The translations under genes were made by a program, and so were the position numbers. Source: Daucus carota subsp. sativus (Eukaryota > Streptophyta > Magnoliopsida > Apiales > Apiaceae). From it: a stretch of 64,000 bases of DNA. Below are positions 1 through 12,600 of the stretch, in pieces. Location of the stretch: positions 62,424,949 through 62,488,948 of the forward strand of contig NC_030383.2 in NCBI RefSeq assembly GCF_001625215.2, written 5' to 3'. Every line of letters begins with the position of its first letter. Within the stretch, counting starts at the first letter, position 1. Under the pieces are notes generated by a model that worked only from the letters and a program-made list of their open reading frames with translations, did no database searches and was not told the DNA's origin.

Positions 1-105
1 GTTTAATTCGCTTCTTGTTACCAGCTCAAAATTTATCATGTTAAAGTATTCTGTCTAAAAGTGTCATCAATATTTGGTTTTTTAAACTTATATTCACCTG
101 TGCAG

Positions 106-3100
106 TTTTGAACAGTTCTGTATCAATTTCACGAATGAGAAATTGCAACAACATTTTAACCAGGTAACTATTGTTTTTTTGCTAATTGATTATACACGCA
201 CACGCTAGGAGTCGAACTCCTGATCTCCCGCAAGGGGTCAAGAGCTCAACCACTGTACTCAAATTTTACGCGGCTTAAGCCAAATCTGGTTTTTGTGATA
301 AACAGCATGTGTTTAAGATGGAACAAGAAGAGTACACAAAAGAAAAGATTGATTGGAGCTACATAGAATTTGTTGATAACCAAGATGTGTTGGATCTTAT
401 TGAAAAGGTAAACTTTTCATCCAAATCACATACAGTCCACTACTGAGGTATTGCTGTTTTTGCTCAAACAATGGAATCCTTTTAAAACACTTATTTTACT
501 TGCATCTTGGTGTATAATTCTTTTACACAGTATTATGCTATTGTATCACTCAGTATTCTATAGAATAGCTCATATTTTACCTGCTGACCATTCACTTGAT
601 AGTACATAATTTTTAGATTTCCTAGTGTGTTAAATATAAATGTAACGTTGCTTCTACTAGTTTAGCTACTAGTGAGGCATTTACATATAACAAGTTTTCA
701 CAGATACACTGTTTATACTTTGTTTGCAGAAACCTGGAGGAATTATTGCTCTACTTGATGAAGCCTGGTAGGACACTAGCAAACCTTACTCTATACATGA
801 TGGTATATGTCTCTGTGTGTGTAGATATAGGTGATTAATGTGTGGTGCGTATGTGCTGCAGTATAAACTAGTAGATAAGGATACTATGGAAATGGATTTT
901 CCATTTATATCATGCATTTAATGTTCTTTCAGTATGTTTCCCAAGTCAACTCATGAGACGTTTTCACAAAAGCTTTATCAGACGTTTAAAGCGAATAAAC
1001 GCTTTATCAAACCAAAATTATCACGGACTGACTTTACTATTGCTCATTATGCTGGAGAGGTTTGGATAATAAATTTTGTCCTACTTATTCATATACTGTT
1101 GGTGTGGGGTTCTGATGCATTAATTGTCTTGATGCTGACTCATTACAGGTCCAGTATCAGTCTGAACATTTTTTAGACAAAAATAAAGACTACGTTGTTC
1201 CGGAACATCAAGATTTGTTAAGTGCTTCTAAATGCTCCTTTGTAGCAAATCTCTTCCCACCACAACCTTCAGAGACTCCCAAGGCATCAACTAAATCTTC
1301 CAAATTCTCATCTATAGGTTCCAGGTTTAAGGTGAACATATACTTGTTTTAATGATTACGATTGTAGTGGTTTTCACAGTAGCGAGCTAGTAAATGGACG
1401 ACCGTTTCTCTAAAGTAAAGGTCATTTTGTTTGTTCTAAACTCACATTCCTATTCTGTTAAAAGAACTAACATTCTTAAACATTTTTTAGGTACAACTCC
1501 AACAATTGATGGAAACACTTAATTCTACAGAGCCCCATTATGTTAGATGTGTGAAGCCCAACAATGTTCTTAAGCCTTCTGTCTTTGAGAATGCCAATGT
1601 TATGCAACAACTGCGCTGTGGAGTAAGTTTAAAATTGATGTCGTGTATTTATTATCATTAACATTTTTTTTTTTTGCTTCTAGCACTCAATCATAGTCAT
1701 ACAGGGTGTTCTAGAGGCAATTAGAATCAGTTGTGCTGGATATCCAACTCGGAAAACCTTTTTTGAATTTGCAAATCGATTTGGTCTTCTCGTTCCGAAA
1801 GTTTTGGAAAAGAAGTGAGTATTATCTTGCAAACTAAATATCAAACATTAGTTTTTCAACATTCCATCGGTTCAGTCCTGGAGTCGTGGAAATTTGGCTG
1901 AGTAAAACATGGACAAATTCTCACATCCGTATTATGGTTGCAGCCTTGAGGAAAAGGCAGCATGCAAGAAGATTTTGGATAAGACAGGCCTCAAAGGAGC
2001 TCAGGTAATTAAGACTTCATTGTCAGTTTCTAAGCATGTTTTTTTTATGCTTTATGGTCTTTATGCCAAAGTAGCTACATATATTTGAGGCTTCTGTCAG
2101 CATTGCTTGATAAAAATTTGCAAATATTTGACAGTTTAAGATCTGCGGGAATATGCTTGCATTATTAAAGTGTATAATGCATTAGCAATTGGACCTGGCA
2201 ATTGTGTTGTGTACATTCTTCTACTTAAACGTGAAACCCAATACACACCATGTAATGGATTCGTGTACTTTTCACATTGCTGCTGTCTACAATAAATAAA
2301 AATATTTATAAAAAAAATATCAATATGTTAAATTTCTGTGAAATATACATACGAACACACGCACACTTATTTACATACAATTCAGAACAACTTGTATGAA
2401 TATCTTATTAAATTATGACTATATTTATTTCGTGTACTTTCATGTCGTGTTGTGTCCAAAAGTGAAACCATACAAAAGTGAAACCATATACGTAACTGTA
2501 TTTATCATGTACTTTAGTGTATCAGAAATCAAAACCCCAACCCGTAATTTTCATGTCTGTGTACTAAATTTCTGGGTCTAATTACCATCCATCAAGTAGT
2601 TATCCATTTTTATTTTTTGTCTGAGTTACAGAAAAACTCCAAACGTATAATCTGGAGGTCTATTGTGGTGTATGTGTTTGATTCATGATAGTAATCTGTC
2701 TTTTTAAGCTCCTACGATACATGTTCAGATTAAAAATTTGTGTAGCTTTGGATTTCCTTACAGTTGGTGGCATTGAGTTGAAAAATTAATATTCAACAGA
2801 TAGTGATTAGTTGTGTTGGTTAAATTTATTTTGTGTTCGTTTCCTGAACTAACAAGTCGAGACATAGGTGCCTCTGACTTCTGGTGCATGGCTTCAGATG
2901 TCACATTAGGCTAAGAATGGAGAATGCAGAGAGCAAATTCCGCACATGCTTGCCTTTTTATTCTATTGATATGTTAATTATAGCTGCTCATTGCAATACA
3001 TAATGTTATAAATGATATGCAGATAGGGAAAACAAAAGTTTTTTTAAGAGCTGGACAGATGGCTGACTTAGATGCACGGAGAGCATTAAAGCTTAGTGGT

Positions 3101-6100
3101 GCAGCCAAGATTATTCAAAGAAAGATTAAAACTTATATTGCCCGAAAATATTTTCTTACTTTGCGGGAGGCCGCGATTTGTATGCAAGCCTTCTGCAGAG
3201 GTTTGTCCAACTTTTTAGTAATTCATAATTTCTTATTGAAAAGAAGTCATTAGCATGGAAAATACCTTATTTAACGATTTATTTTTCCCTTGGACCTATA
3301 TACAGTATATTATTGTTTTGTATATTATGTTTCGTTGAATATATTGTCTTCTTTATGCAAGGAAAACTTGCTTGCAAACTATATGGAAATAGGAAAATGG
3401 AAGCAGCCTGTATTAGAATTCAGACGAAAATGAAGGGATACCATTGGAGAACGTCCTACAAAAAACTCCAAATCTCAGTTGTTGTGATCCAGACAGGTTT
3501 ACGGGCAATGGCTTGCCACAAGGAGTTTAGATATAGGAAACGAAATACTGCGGCAACTATGATACAAGTCAGTATCTGGCACATGTCTCGAGCTTTAGGT
3601 AACTTTGTTATGCAGGCTCTGTTATTGATAAGAAACAATATCTGCAGGCCCGCTGGCGTGGTCATAAATCCTTAGCATACTATAAGAAATTGATAAGGGC
3701 GTCCATTGTCACACAATGCAGATGGAGAGGGAGGATTGCTAGGAAGGAGCTTCGGAAATTAAAAATGGTGTGTTTCAATGTTGTGATGATGAATTATTTA
3801 GTCTTATTCACAGTAGTTTATATTCTATAGTTTCTCAACTCTAGGATGCCAATTGGATGGCACTTGCTTACATAGTTGACTTGTATCATAGTTTATATTC
3901 TATAGTTTCTCAACGAACCAATTAATCTGAGACTGAGTATAAATTTTATACAAACTGGTTATTAATCAGGTGATAAAATATACGTGCTTGTGCGCCTTTG
4001 GATCCCTAGCATATGTTTAGAAAAAGCAAAATGCATCAGGGCTTGGTTAATAATTTTTGTCATTTCTTGTGGTAACATTAATCATTCATTTGATAAACAA
4101 TCTTGTATCGGTACCTCATAAAATTATGTGATATATTACAAGCATAAAATTGCTATTGATGGGGTAGAATATACTTGTATCCTTTCTATACTTATGCATA
4201 AGAGGGAAAAGTCAATTGCCACCAAACATGAAATCTCAAACGTTTTTTTATGCAAAATAGATTGGTCGCATTATAATAGTTAAAGTGTGCTTGCCCTAAC
4301 TTATGTAGTACCTTTGACTAGATCCTAACATCAGTTAAGGGAAAGCCAAATTTGTTGTGCTTATTGTTTTTGTGTCATTGCATGTGGCAATTTAAGCAGT
4401 CATGTCATGGAATAAGTTTATTTTTATTATAGTAAATGTTTCTCTATATTTGATACTACTAATTTACTCGATGATAGTACCACAGTAGTTACATATGTGC
4501 AGAGGTATTCTTTACCTTGAGTTTTAACTCGGAACTTAAAAATAAATCAAGTAAAAAATGAGAAAATGGAGGATATAAATAATGTTAGACACACTAGCTT
4601 AATACCATGTGCAAAGCTAGGGACTCACTGCTGATTATTGATTGCATTGTTTATATTATGTTAACAATATAGCTTTTAGGCTTTAACTTAATTATTCAGC
4701 ATGCTTATGTTTTCTGCACATTTTTGAAGAAGTGTATAAAGTTACTCATAGATGTACTGTGTACATACAGTAATTGGTTCATAGAAACTTTTGATTTTGG
4801 CTTTTGTGAAACATTAAGATGTGCATTCTTGACATCTCTAGGAAGCTAGGGAAACTGGAGCGCTCCGTGATGCAAAGACTAAGCTTGAGAAACAGTTGGA
4901 AGAACTAACATGGCGTATGCAGCTGGAAAAACGTCTGAGGGTAATGCATATGTCTAATAAGTTATTTATTCTTCTACATCATATTTATAATTGGATATAT
5001 AAGAGTTTCCAGATGCCGGTCATTTGAGGTTCTTCAAGAGTTGTAAATTGCTACATCAAACTTGTTATAGTAACTACGAATCCGTGAACACAACTGTACA
5101 AGTTTCAAATAAAATAATATACTGGCCTCTTATCTCTATAATATGATATTGTTAGTTGTATAGCATGTAATTTTTACATGGGATGCAAGTGGTTTACACT
5201 CATGAGAGGTTTTTTTTAAGAAATATTTACTGTTAATTAACTAGCTCTCCTAAGACCTTAAGGTGTAAGGGGGAGGACCCTATTTAGATCATATATTATA
5301 TTCAACACTCCCCCTCCACGCGTACTTAGTGGACAAACGGAGAATGAGCGCCAAAACAGACAAACAAACAAATAAATTTAAATACAGGGAGTGGGAGGTT
5401 AAATTCAAATAGAGCGGGAGGGAGGGCCTGAACCTGAGATCATATTAACTAACCGGCTCCTTAGCGGGAGGCCCCACTGTCTTATACTTATATTATGTAA
5501 TATATGTATATTTGTATTACGGGTTATGAACTCTGATAATGTTATATTCTCAAAAGAATATAATATATTGGTTAAACTAGAAATTACAATATAAGAGAGT
5601 ATAAATAGCCACGCCTTAAGGCTGACTACATTATACTTACAACTGAAAGTTGTATATAAGTGATAATTCTATAACAAAACTCATAGAAATAACATATCTA
5701 CTTATAACTGAAAGTTGTATATAAGTGATAATCCTATAACACAACTCATAGAAATAACATATCTAAGAGAAATTAAAGAGTGGATACATGCTCATAGGTG
5801 GCTTGGTGCCTGATGCTTGAAGTTTGATGGTCTCTTGACCCAAACCTGATATATAAGTATATAACACATTAAGGTCTGAGCACAAAAAGACTACCATGCT
5901 TTCTTCTATGCTATACATCATTAACTACATTCTAACATGGTGACACAAAAGATTACCATACTTTGTTCTATGCTATACATCATTAACTACATGAATTATT
6001 TCTAACACGGTGACTTATACAGACTGATTTAGAAGAGACAAAAGGACAGGAGATAACGAAGTTACAGAATTCGCTGCAAGGAATGCAAAAGAAAGTTGAC

Positions 6101-7681
6101 GAAATGAATGCATTGCTTGTCAAAGAACGTGAAACTGCACAAAAAGCAATTGAAGAGGCTGCTGCAGCTGTTAAGGAAACCCCAGTTCATATTGAAGATA
6201 CTGAAAAGATCGAGGCATTAAGTGCTGAGGTTGAAACCTTGAAGGTAATGCCGGTTTTTGATCATTGTGAAACTCCTGCATCTCTTTCCATCTGTTAGCG
6301 TGTATGCACATACTATGAAAGTGGTTGGTGTCATTATTTGAAATAGTGTCCTTCAACTTTTCCATTCTCACTGTAATTGCTGGTAATGTAATATCCTGAG
6401 CAACATCACGAGTGTCCTGAAGATTCCTCATGTCTTGTCAAGTCGATATCTATCTAGAAAAATCTGCAATCCTTTAACAGTATTTCTTTTTTATACATCA
6501 AACTCCTCATGCTGGAACCCCACTCCCGCTATAGTTACAAGCATTTTGACTGCGTAGCAGAATTATTCGGGAAGTCTATATATCTTGAAAAACCAAAACT
6601 CTATTTAGTAGTTTGTACTGGAGTAAGACTCTCTCTCTCCCTCTCTCTCTCTCTATAGACACACATGCGCGCGCGCACACACACACCCCCATATATATAT
6701 ATATGGGTCATGTTCGTCTTAGAACCCTTAGCCTAAAAACCCTTAGAACCTTCTAGTATTAATAAGAGTTCTGCAGCATAACTGCACATGCAAAAAGTGT
6801 CGTGTTTATGTATTATAATACAAAATTATTTTTGAACACACACAACGATGCAAAAAACATGTATTTAGATTTAGATCCTGAAAAACAATTTAAAATTTAG
6901 GGTTTTGCAACAGAACCTTAGTGGTTCTAAGGTTCTATTTTAAGGATGGGTTCAATCTTGAGCGCGACCCATATATATATATATAGAGTTTTACTCCAAT
7001 AGAAACTTTCTTAGTCTAAAAACTAAAAACCAAGCTGAAATATCACTAAATCCTAAAGCAAATACCACTAAATTTTTAAACAACCACATCTCCACCTCCA
7101 TCTTCACCAACCCCACCTCCATCTTCACCAACCCCACCTCCACATCCGCCACTGCCACCACCTCCGTCTCACCTCCTCCATAACCACCACCACCTCTATG
7201 CCGCCCGCCTCCTCCATCTCCACCTCCATTATTTCTCTAACAACACAATCTCCACCTCCATCTTCACCAACCCCATCTTGGTCGCTGCTTCAACCTTTTT
7301 CAGCCCCGTTCATACTTCTTTCTCCACCTCGGCTCAACTTCAAAACGCCGCGGAGCCGCCACTATTCCGGCAACGCTCCAACCCCCTACTTCAAACCACC
7401 CACACCTTCGCTACAATCATTCTTCCTCCATCTCCACCTTCACCTCCACCATCTCCACCACCGTCACCACCATTTGAATCGAAAACATGAACAGATCTGG
7501 AGATTTGAGCAGTTTTTGGAACATATATGGAGATTCTGGGCTGTTTCTGCAAGTTTTCACTAATTCTTGCAACACAGATCACTAAATCCTAAAGAGAATA
7601 TCACTAAATTGTACTGCGAATATCACTAACTTGTATTGATTTCTAGTTTTTATTTTAAAAGTGGTTTCTATTTGATCATGA

Positions 7682-7741
<60 letters not shown>

Positions 7742-8188
7742 CTACTCCACTACAAACCCACCTCCATCTTCATCAACCCCATCTCTGCCACTGCCTCCAC
7801 CTCCTTCAGCTCAGTCTCCGTCATCAACTCCGTCCTCACCACCTCCATCTCCCATTAACTTCGCAACACCCATTAATCCCGCATTAGTATGATATTGTCC
7901 GCTCTGGGCCGTAACGAAGCCCGCACAGATTTATTTTCGGGCTCCTCCCAAAAGGCCTCATACTAATGGAGTTCTTTGGTTGCTTATCTTCAAGATAAAT
8001 CTTCTTTATCTTTTATATGTGGGACTTGGGTTTAACCCACTCAACAAATTTCACCAGTATCTGCGAGTTTTCACTAATTTATATAACGCAAATCACTAAA
8101 TCCTAAAGCTAATATCACTAACTTCTAAAGAGAATATTACTAAATTGGACTGGTTTTAAGTTTGTATTTAAAAAGTGGTTTGTATTTG

Positions 8189-8232
<44 letters not shown>

Positions 8233-8686
8233 ATAGGATCAAATAAAAACTTTTTTAAGTTACAAACTTACAAACTTTTTTATATTCTCCCATCGTGTTA
8301 ATCTTTAGTTATAGAAAGTATTCATGTTGAAAATTCTTGAAAAAACATCACAATTTTTAAAAATAACGCATAAATAAATCGCGCATTCAACACATTTGTA
8401 ACTGGGGTTCAACATCGGGTGTAGAACACTAATTATCATTATGTTGAACATATCTATAAAGATACTTAAACTATACTTAAACTATACATCTAGGGTTTGG
8501 GTGGGGTTTAGAAACATAAATATTAGTTATATAATATGTTTAACTTAGTTCTTACATTAAAAAATTAGTTTATGTACCTCCAACACAATATTAATCGATG
8601 TTCAACAAAATATGTTAAAAAAATGTTGAACTCAAATTATATATGTGTTGAACGCAGAAAGTTTTTAAGTTTGTACCACAACCCAC

Positions 8687-8725
<39 letters not shown>

Positions 8726-9628
8726 CTCATGATCAAATGGAAACCACTCTTAAAATAAAAACTAGAAACCAGTTTCCCTACCACTATTTATAACTACGGG
8801 TATCACTAATTTATACTGCACTAATCACTGTTTTTATACAGTATGTAAACAGTGATTTTTATTATCAAAATTGAGAAAGTCTACTTATCTAAATTATTGA
8901 TAATCGATTATAGATGATTAATTTCATCCGTAGGAAGGTTCTTGGTGGTAGGAAGCCGCAAGAGAAGTTGTATGATGATGGTAAGTAGTCGTTAGTTTTG
9001 TAAGTTATGATGGAAAGTGTATGTGACTATTGATGATGATAGACAATGGTGGCAAGTCATGGAAACGTTTGGTAATGGTGGTAAGAGGTCCATTATTACG
9101 ATTTGGGTGAAGATGATGGTCATATATGTTGCATATATGTGTATATATATATTTATATTCGCGAGATATGCTATATATAAATTAGTGATATGTTATGTAC
9201 AAATTAGTGATTTCTGTAGTTAAAAATAGTGATAAAAAACTGTCCAGAAACTGGTTTTTAGTTTTTAGGCTAATTTGGTTTCTATTGGAGTAGGACTCTA
9301 TATATATATATTAAAAGAGAAAAAGAAGAAAGAAAGTATATTTACTTATTATCTTAAAGTTAGTTCATGAATATATTGAGATACCATAATTATTTATCTC
9401 ACCTCTATTTGATAGGCATCATTGCAATCTGAAAGAGAGATGTCTGATGATTATAAAAGAAAGTATGCAGCAGCTGTGGATTCAAGTGAAGTAAAGCATA
9501 AAAAGTTGGAAGAAACTGAGAAAAGGGTTCATCAACTTCAGGAATCTTTGAACAGGTAGTAACATTAAATAGTTTTAAGTTTATTTCTAGTGTTTATATT
9601 TGAAAAGTTCCTTTATTTAAGTGCGTAA

Positions 9629-9682
<54 letters not shown>

Positions 9683-12600
9683 CACTCCATAGCATACCCT
9701 CTTATATGGAGTTACGTAGCACACCATTACAAATATATACATAATATATATTCTATTATATTTTTTTAGGAAATATAATTGCAAATTTTGATTATTAAAC
9801 CGAAAACGAAGCTATACAATTTTTTTATTCCAAAGATCATCAAAAATTATGCAATATCTCAACATGATTCTATAACAGAATAATAATCATCCAGAATTAT
9901 TCTGTTGTAGAATCAGTTTCGAAAATATACTTTTTTTAATCAAATTTTAAGTGTTAAATTACTTAAAATAGATATATTTTATAGTATCCTATATTAGAAT
10001 CACGTTTTATATGTATTCTATAACAGAATTTATAATAAAATTGATGATTTATAGTGGCGCACTATGTAACTCCATATAAGGAGTCCCTCTCTGGAATGTT
10101 GACCTATATATATATATCCGACCTGATGAAATGGTATATGTTCCAACTACCGAATGTGTAATTCTTTAGCCTTGAATTTAGTCAGAAAAGTTCTATGTGA
10201 TATCTTCCTAGGTTTTTTATTTTCTTTTACTATTTCCAAACAGTTATTCTTTTAAATAAAGAGTGAACTTTAAAATGATGTGCAAGTATATACTCCTGTG
10301 GCTCCCTCCTTAAAACCCCATGTGATACTAAAGGGTCTGCTGACTGCTCACCAACTGAGTTGACAATCAAAGGCAACCATTTTCCAATTGTTCTAACTTC
10401 TATAATTAGTTAATGTATCGCTAGCAGAATCTTCGGCCATTGAACTTTCACTATCGGTTCCCCTGACCTATTTTATGAATTGGAAAGAACAGGGTTTTCT
10501 TTGTGTAAAGTGAGATCATATTTGCTGAATCTAATATCCTTGAAATGAAACAATCTGGGTCTCTAAATCTGTATGCACATGTTATGTTTTTGGTGCTTAC
10601 ATCTTCTGGAAGTTACCACTTACTCTTGACAATATCTAGCAGAGTAATCATAATATAATGATTCTGGCAGAGTATATTATAGTAAAGCATAATATATTGG
10701 TCAGTGCAAAACTAATTTTAAATGCTATTCGTGATAGTAAAGTGATTCACCATACACTCCCGTAGTCCCATAATTTTGTCACTGCACATATAATAAGATG
10801 TTTAAAACAGTGCATGCACAAAAAAAAAGCCCTTTTTTTCTTGCATACAATTTTAGTTTCTATACCAAGAATGAAATTTTCAGAAATATTATATGCGAGT
10901 GTATTTCGTATAAGTTTTAATATATATGTAGACGGAGGGAGTATTTTATTAGCAAACACTATAATAACACATGCCCATATTTTTTAAGCTTCAATAGAAT
11001 GGGGAGGTTGGAGATAAATATTGATAAACCATGTTCTTGCTTGCCGGGAAAGATTTTGCAAAAGAAAAATTGTGAATGGTCTACATAGGTAGTAATATAT
11101 AAGAATCGTGAAAGAGAATTTGAATTGTTTTTAGATTTTTTGCGGAAATGTATACCACATAATAAATACTCTATCCAGAAAATTGAAAATTTTGTTAGCG
11201 TGCATATTTTTTAAAATTCTATTATATGTATCAATTAGGAGGCAGGTTGCATAAAGTATGCTCTAGCTTTTGCATTTCTTTAACCATGCTAGATATCATG
11301 TCCTTGTCGTTGTCTCTTTTATCAGTGAGCAAATTTTATTGTGTAATAGTTATGATGTACAGTGTAGGCTGAGAAGGATATAATAATAAGGTTAAATCTC
11401 AAAGTGCTCATTGAAGTGATGAGATGGTATCAAATTAGTCACTAAACTTAAAGGGGTATCGCTTGAATCACTAAAGCCAAAATAAATATCAAATAGATAC
11501 CTTAAAATATGTGCTCGAGAACTAAAAATTAATTTTATGGACTTCTATGCTTTTTCCTTTAATGCTACTACAACCAAATGAAAAGTGATGCTTTCTAATA
11601 TTTTAGATAATATAGTAAGATTTTTGAAAATTTATCTACTATTTAGTTTTAATTTTGTAGTTATGTTTTTTATTTAAATAAAAATAATCAGTAGATAAAA
11701 TTTTAAAAATCTCACTATATTATCTAAAATACTAGAATTTATAACTTTTCATTTGGTTGTATTAGCATTCAAGAAAATGTGTAAAACTCCATAAAAATAA
11801 TTTTTAGTTCGCAAGCATATATTTTGAGGTATCTGTTTGATATTTGACTTTAGTGATTCAAATGATACCCCGTTAAATTTGATGACTAATTTGATACAAG
11901 CCCTTCACTTCAATGAGCACTTTGAGGTTTAACCCTATAATAATAGTGAGCTTCTTCTTCTTGTTTCTGGCCTTTGTTGTTCCTTTGACATAAAAGGACA
12001 GTATTCTGTCTACCTCTGGAAGTCTTTGCTGTAATTTAGATGCAAGTCATTGTATAGTGGCATATTGAAGAATTGTCGAATCACATTTTCACTTTATATA
12101 TTAAGCTCAATATTCAACTGTTACACAAAATTGATATTTTTGACGCAATGTTTCTTTTAGCTTACTTGTGTCTCTGTAGTGTTTCCTTTTCTTGACTTTG
12201 CCAACATCATCCAATATATGTAATATTGCCCATCACTAGAAGGGGTATGTTTTTGAGTTCATATTTGCACTACTCTGTTTGGTAGGACATAATTTCAGTC
12301 CAGCCCTATGTGTTTTTTTTTTTGGACAGAAGTCCAGCCCTATGTTTATTCATCACAACTATTACTTCCTGATGATGGTATATAAGAGTTACGTGCACAT
12401 CAATTTAATATATCCTCTTCCATTGACCAATTACAAATTTCATTATACTCATAATGGAGGATTGATATAACATGATTATTTCCTTCTGGAAATAGGTTTG
12501 AAGAGAAGCTTACCAACTTGGAGTCTGAGAATAAAGTTCTTCGTCAGCAAGCTCTATCCATGGCAGAGAAAAGTAAGGTCCTCCAGGAGTTAGAGGCAGA

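Noticed and set aside
7198..7563. 121-codon Pro/Ser/His-rich ORF (and overlapping frames)
   Set aside because: It is read from a CCACCTCC minisatellite inside a (TA)n-bordered element within a myosin intron; all frames are open because of the repeat, not selection.
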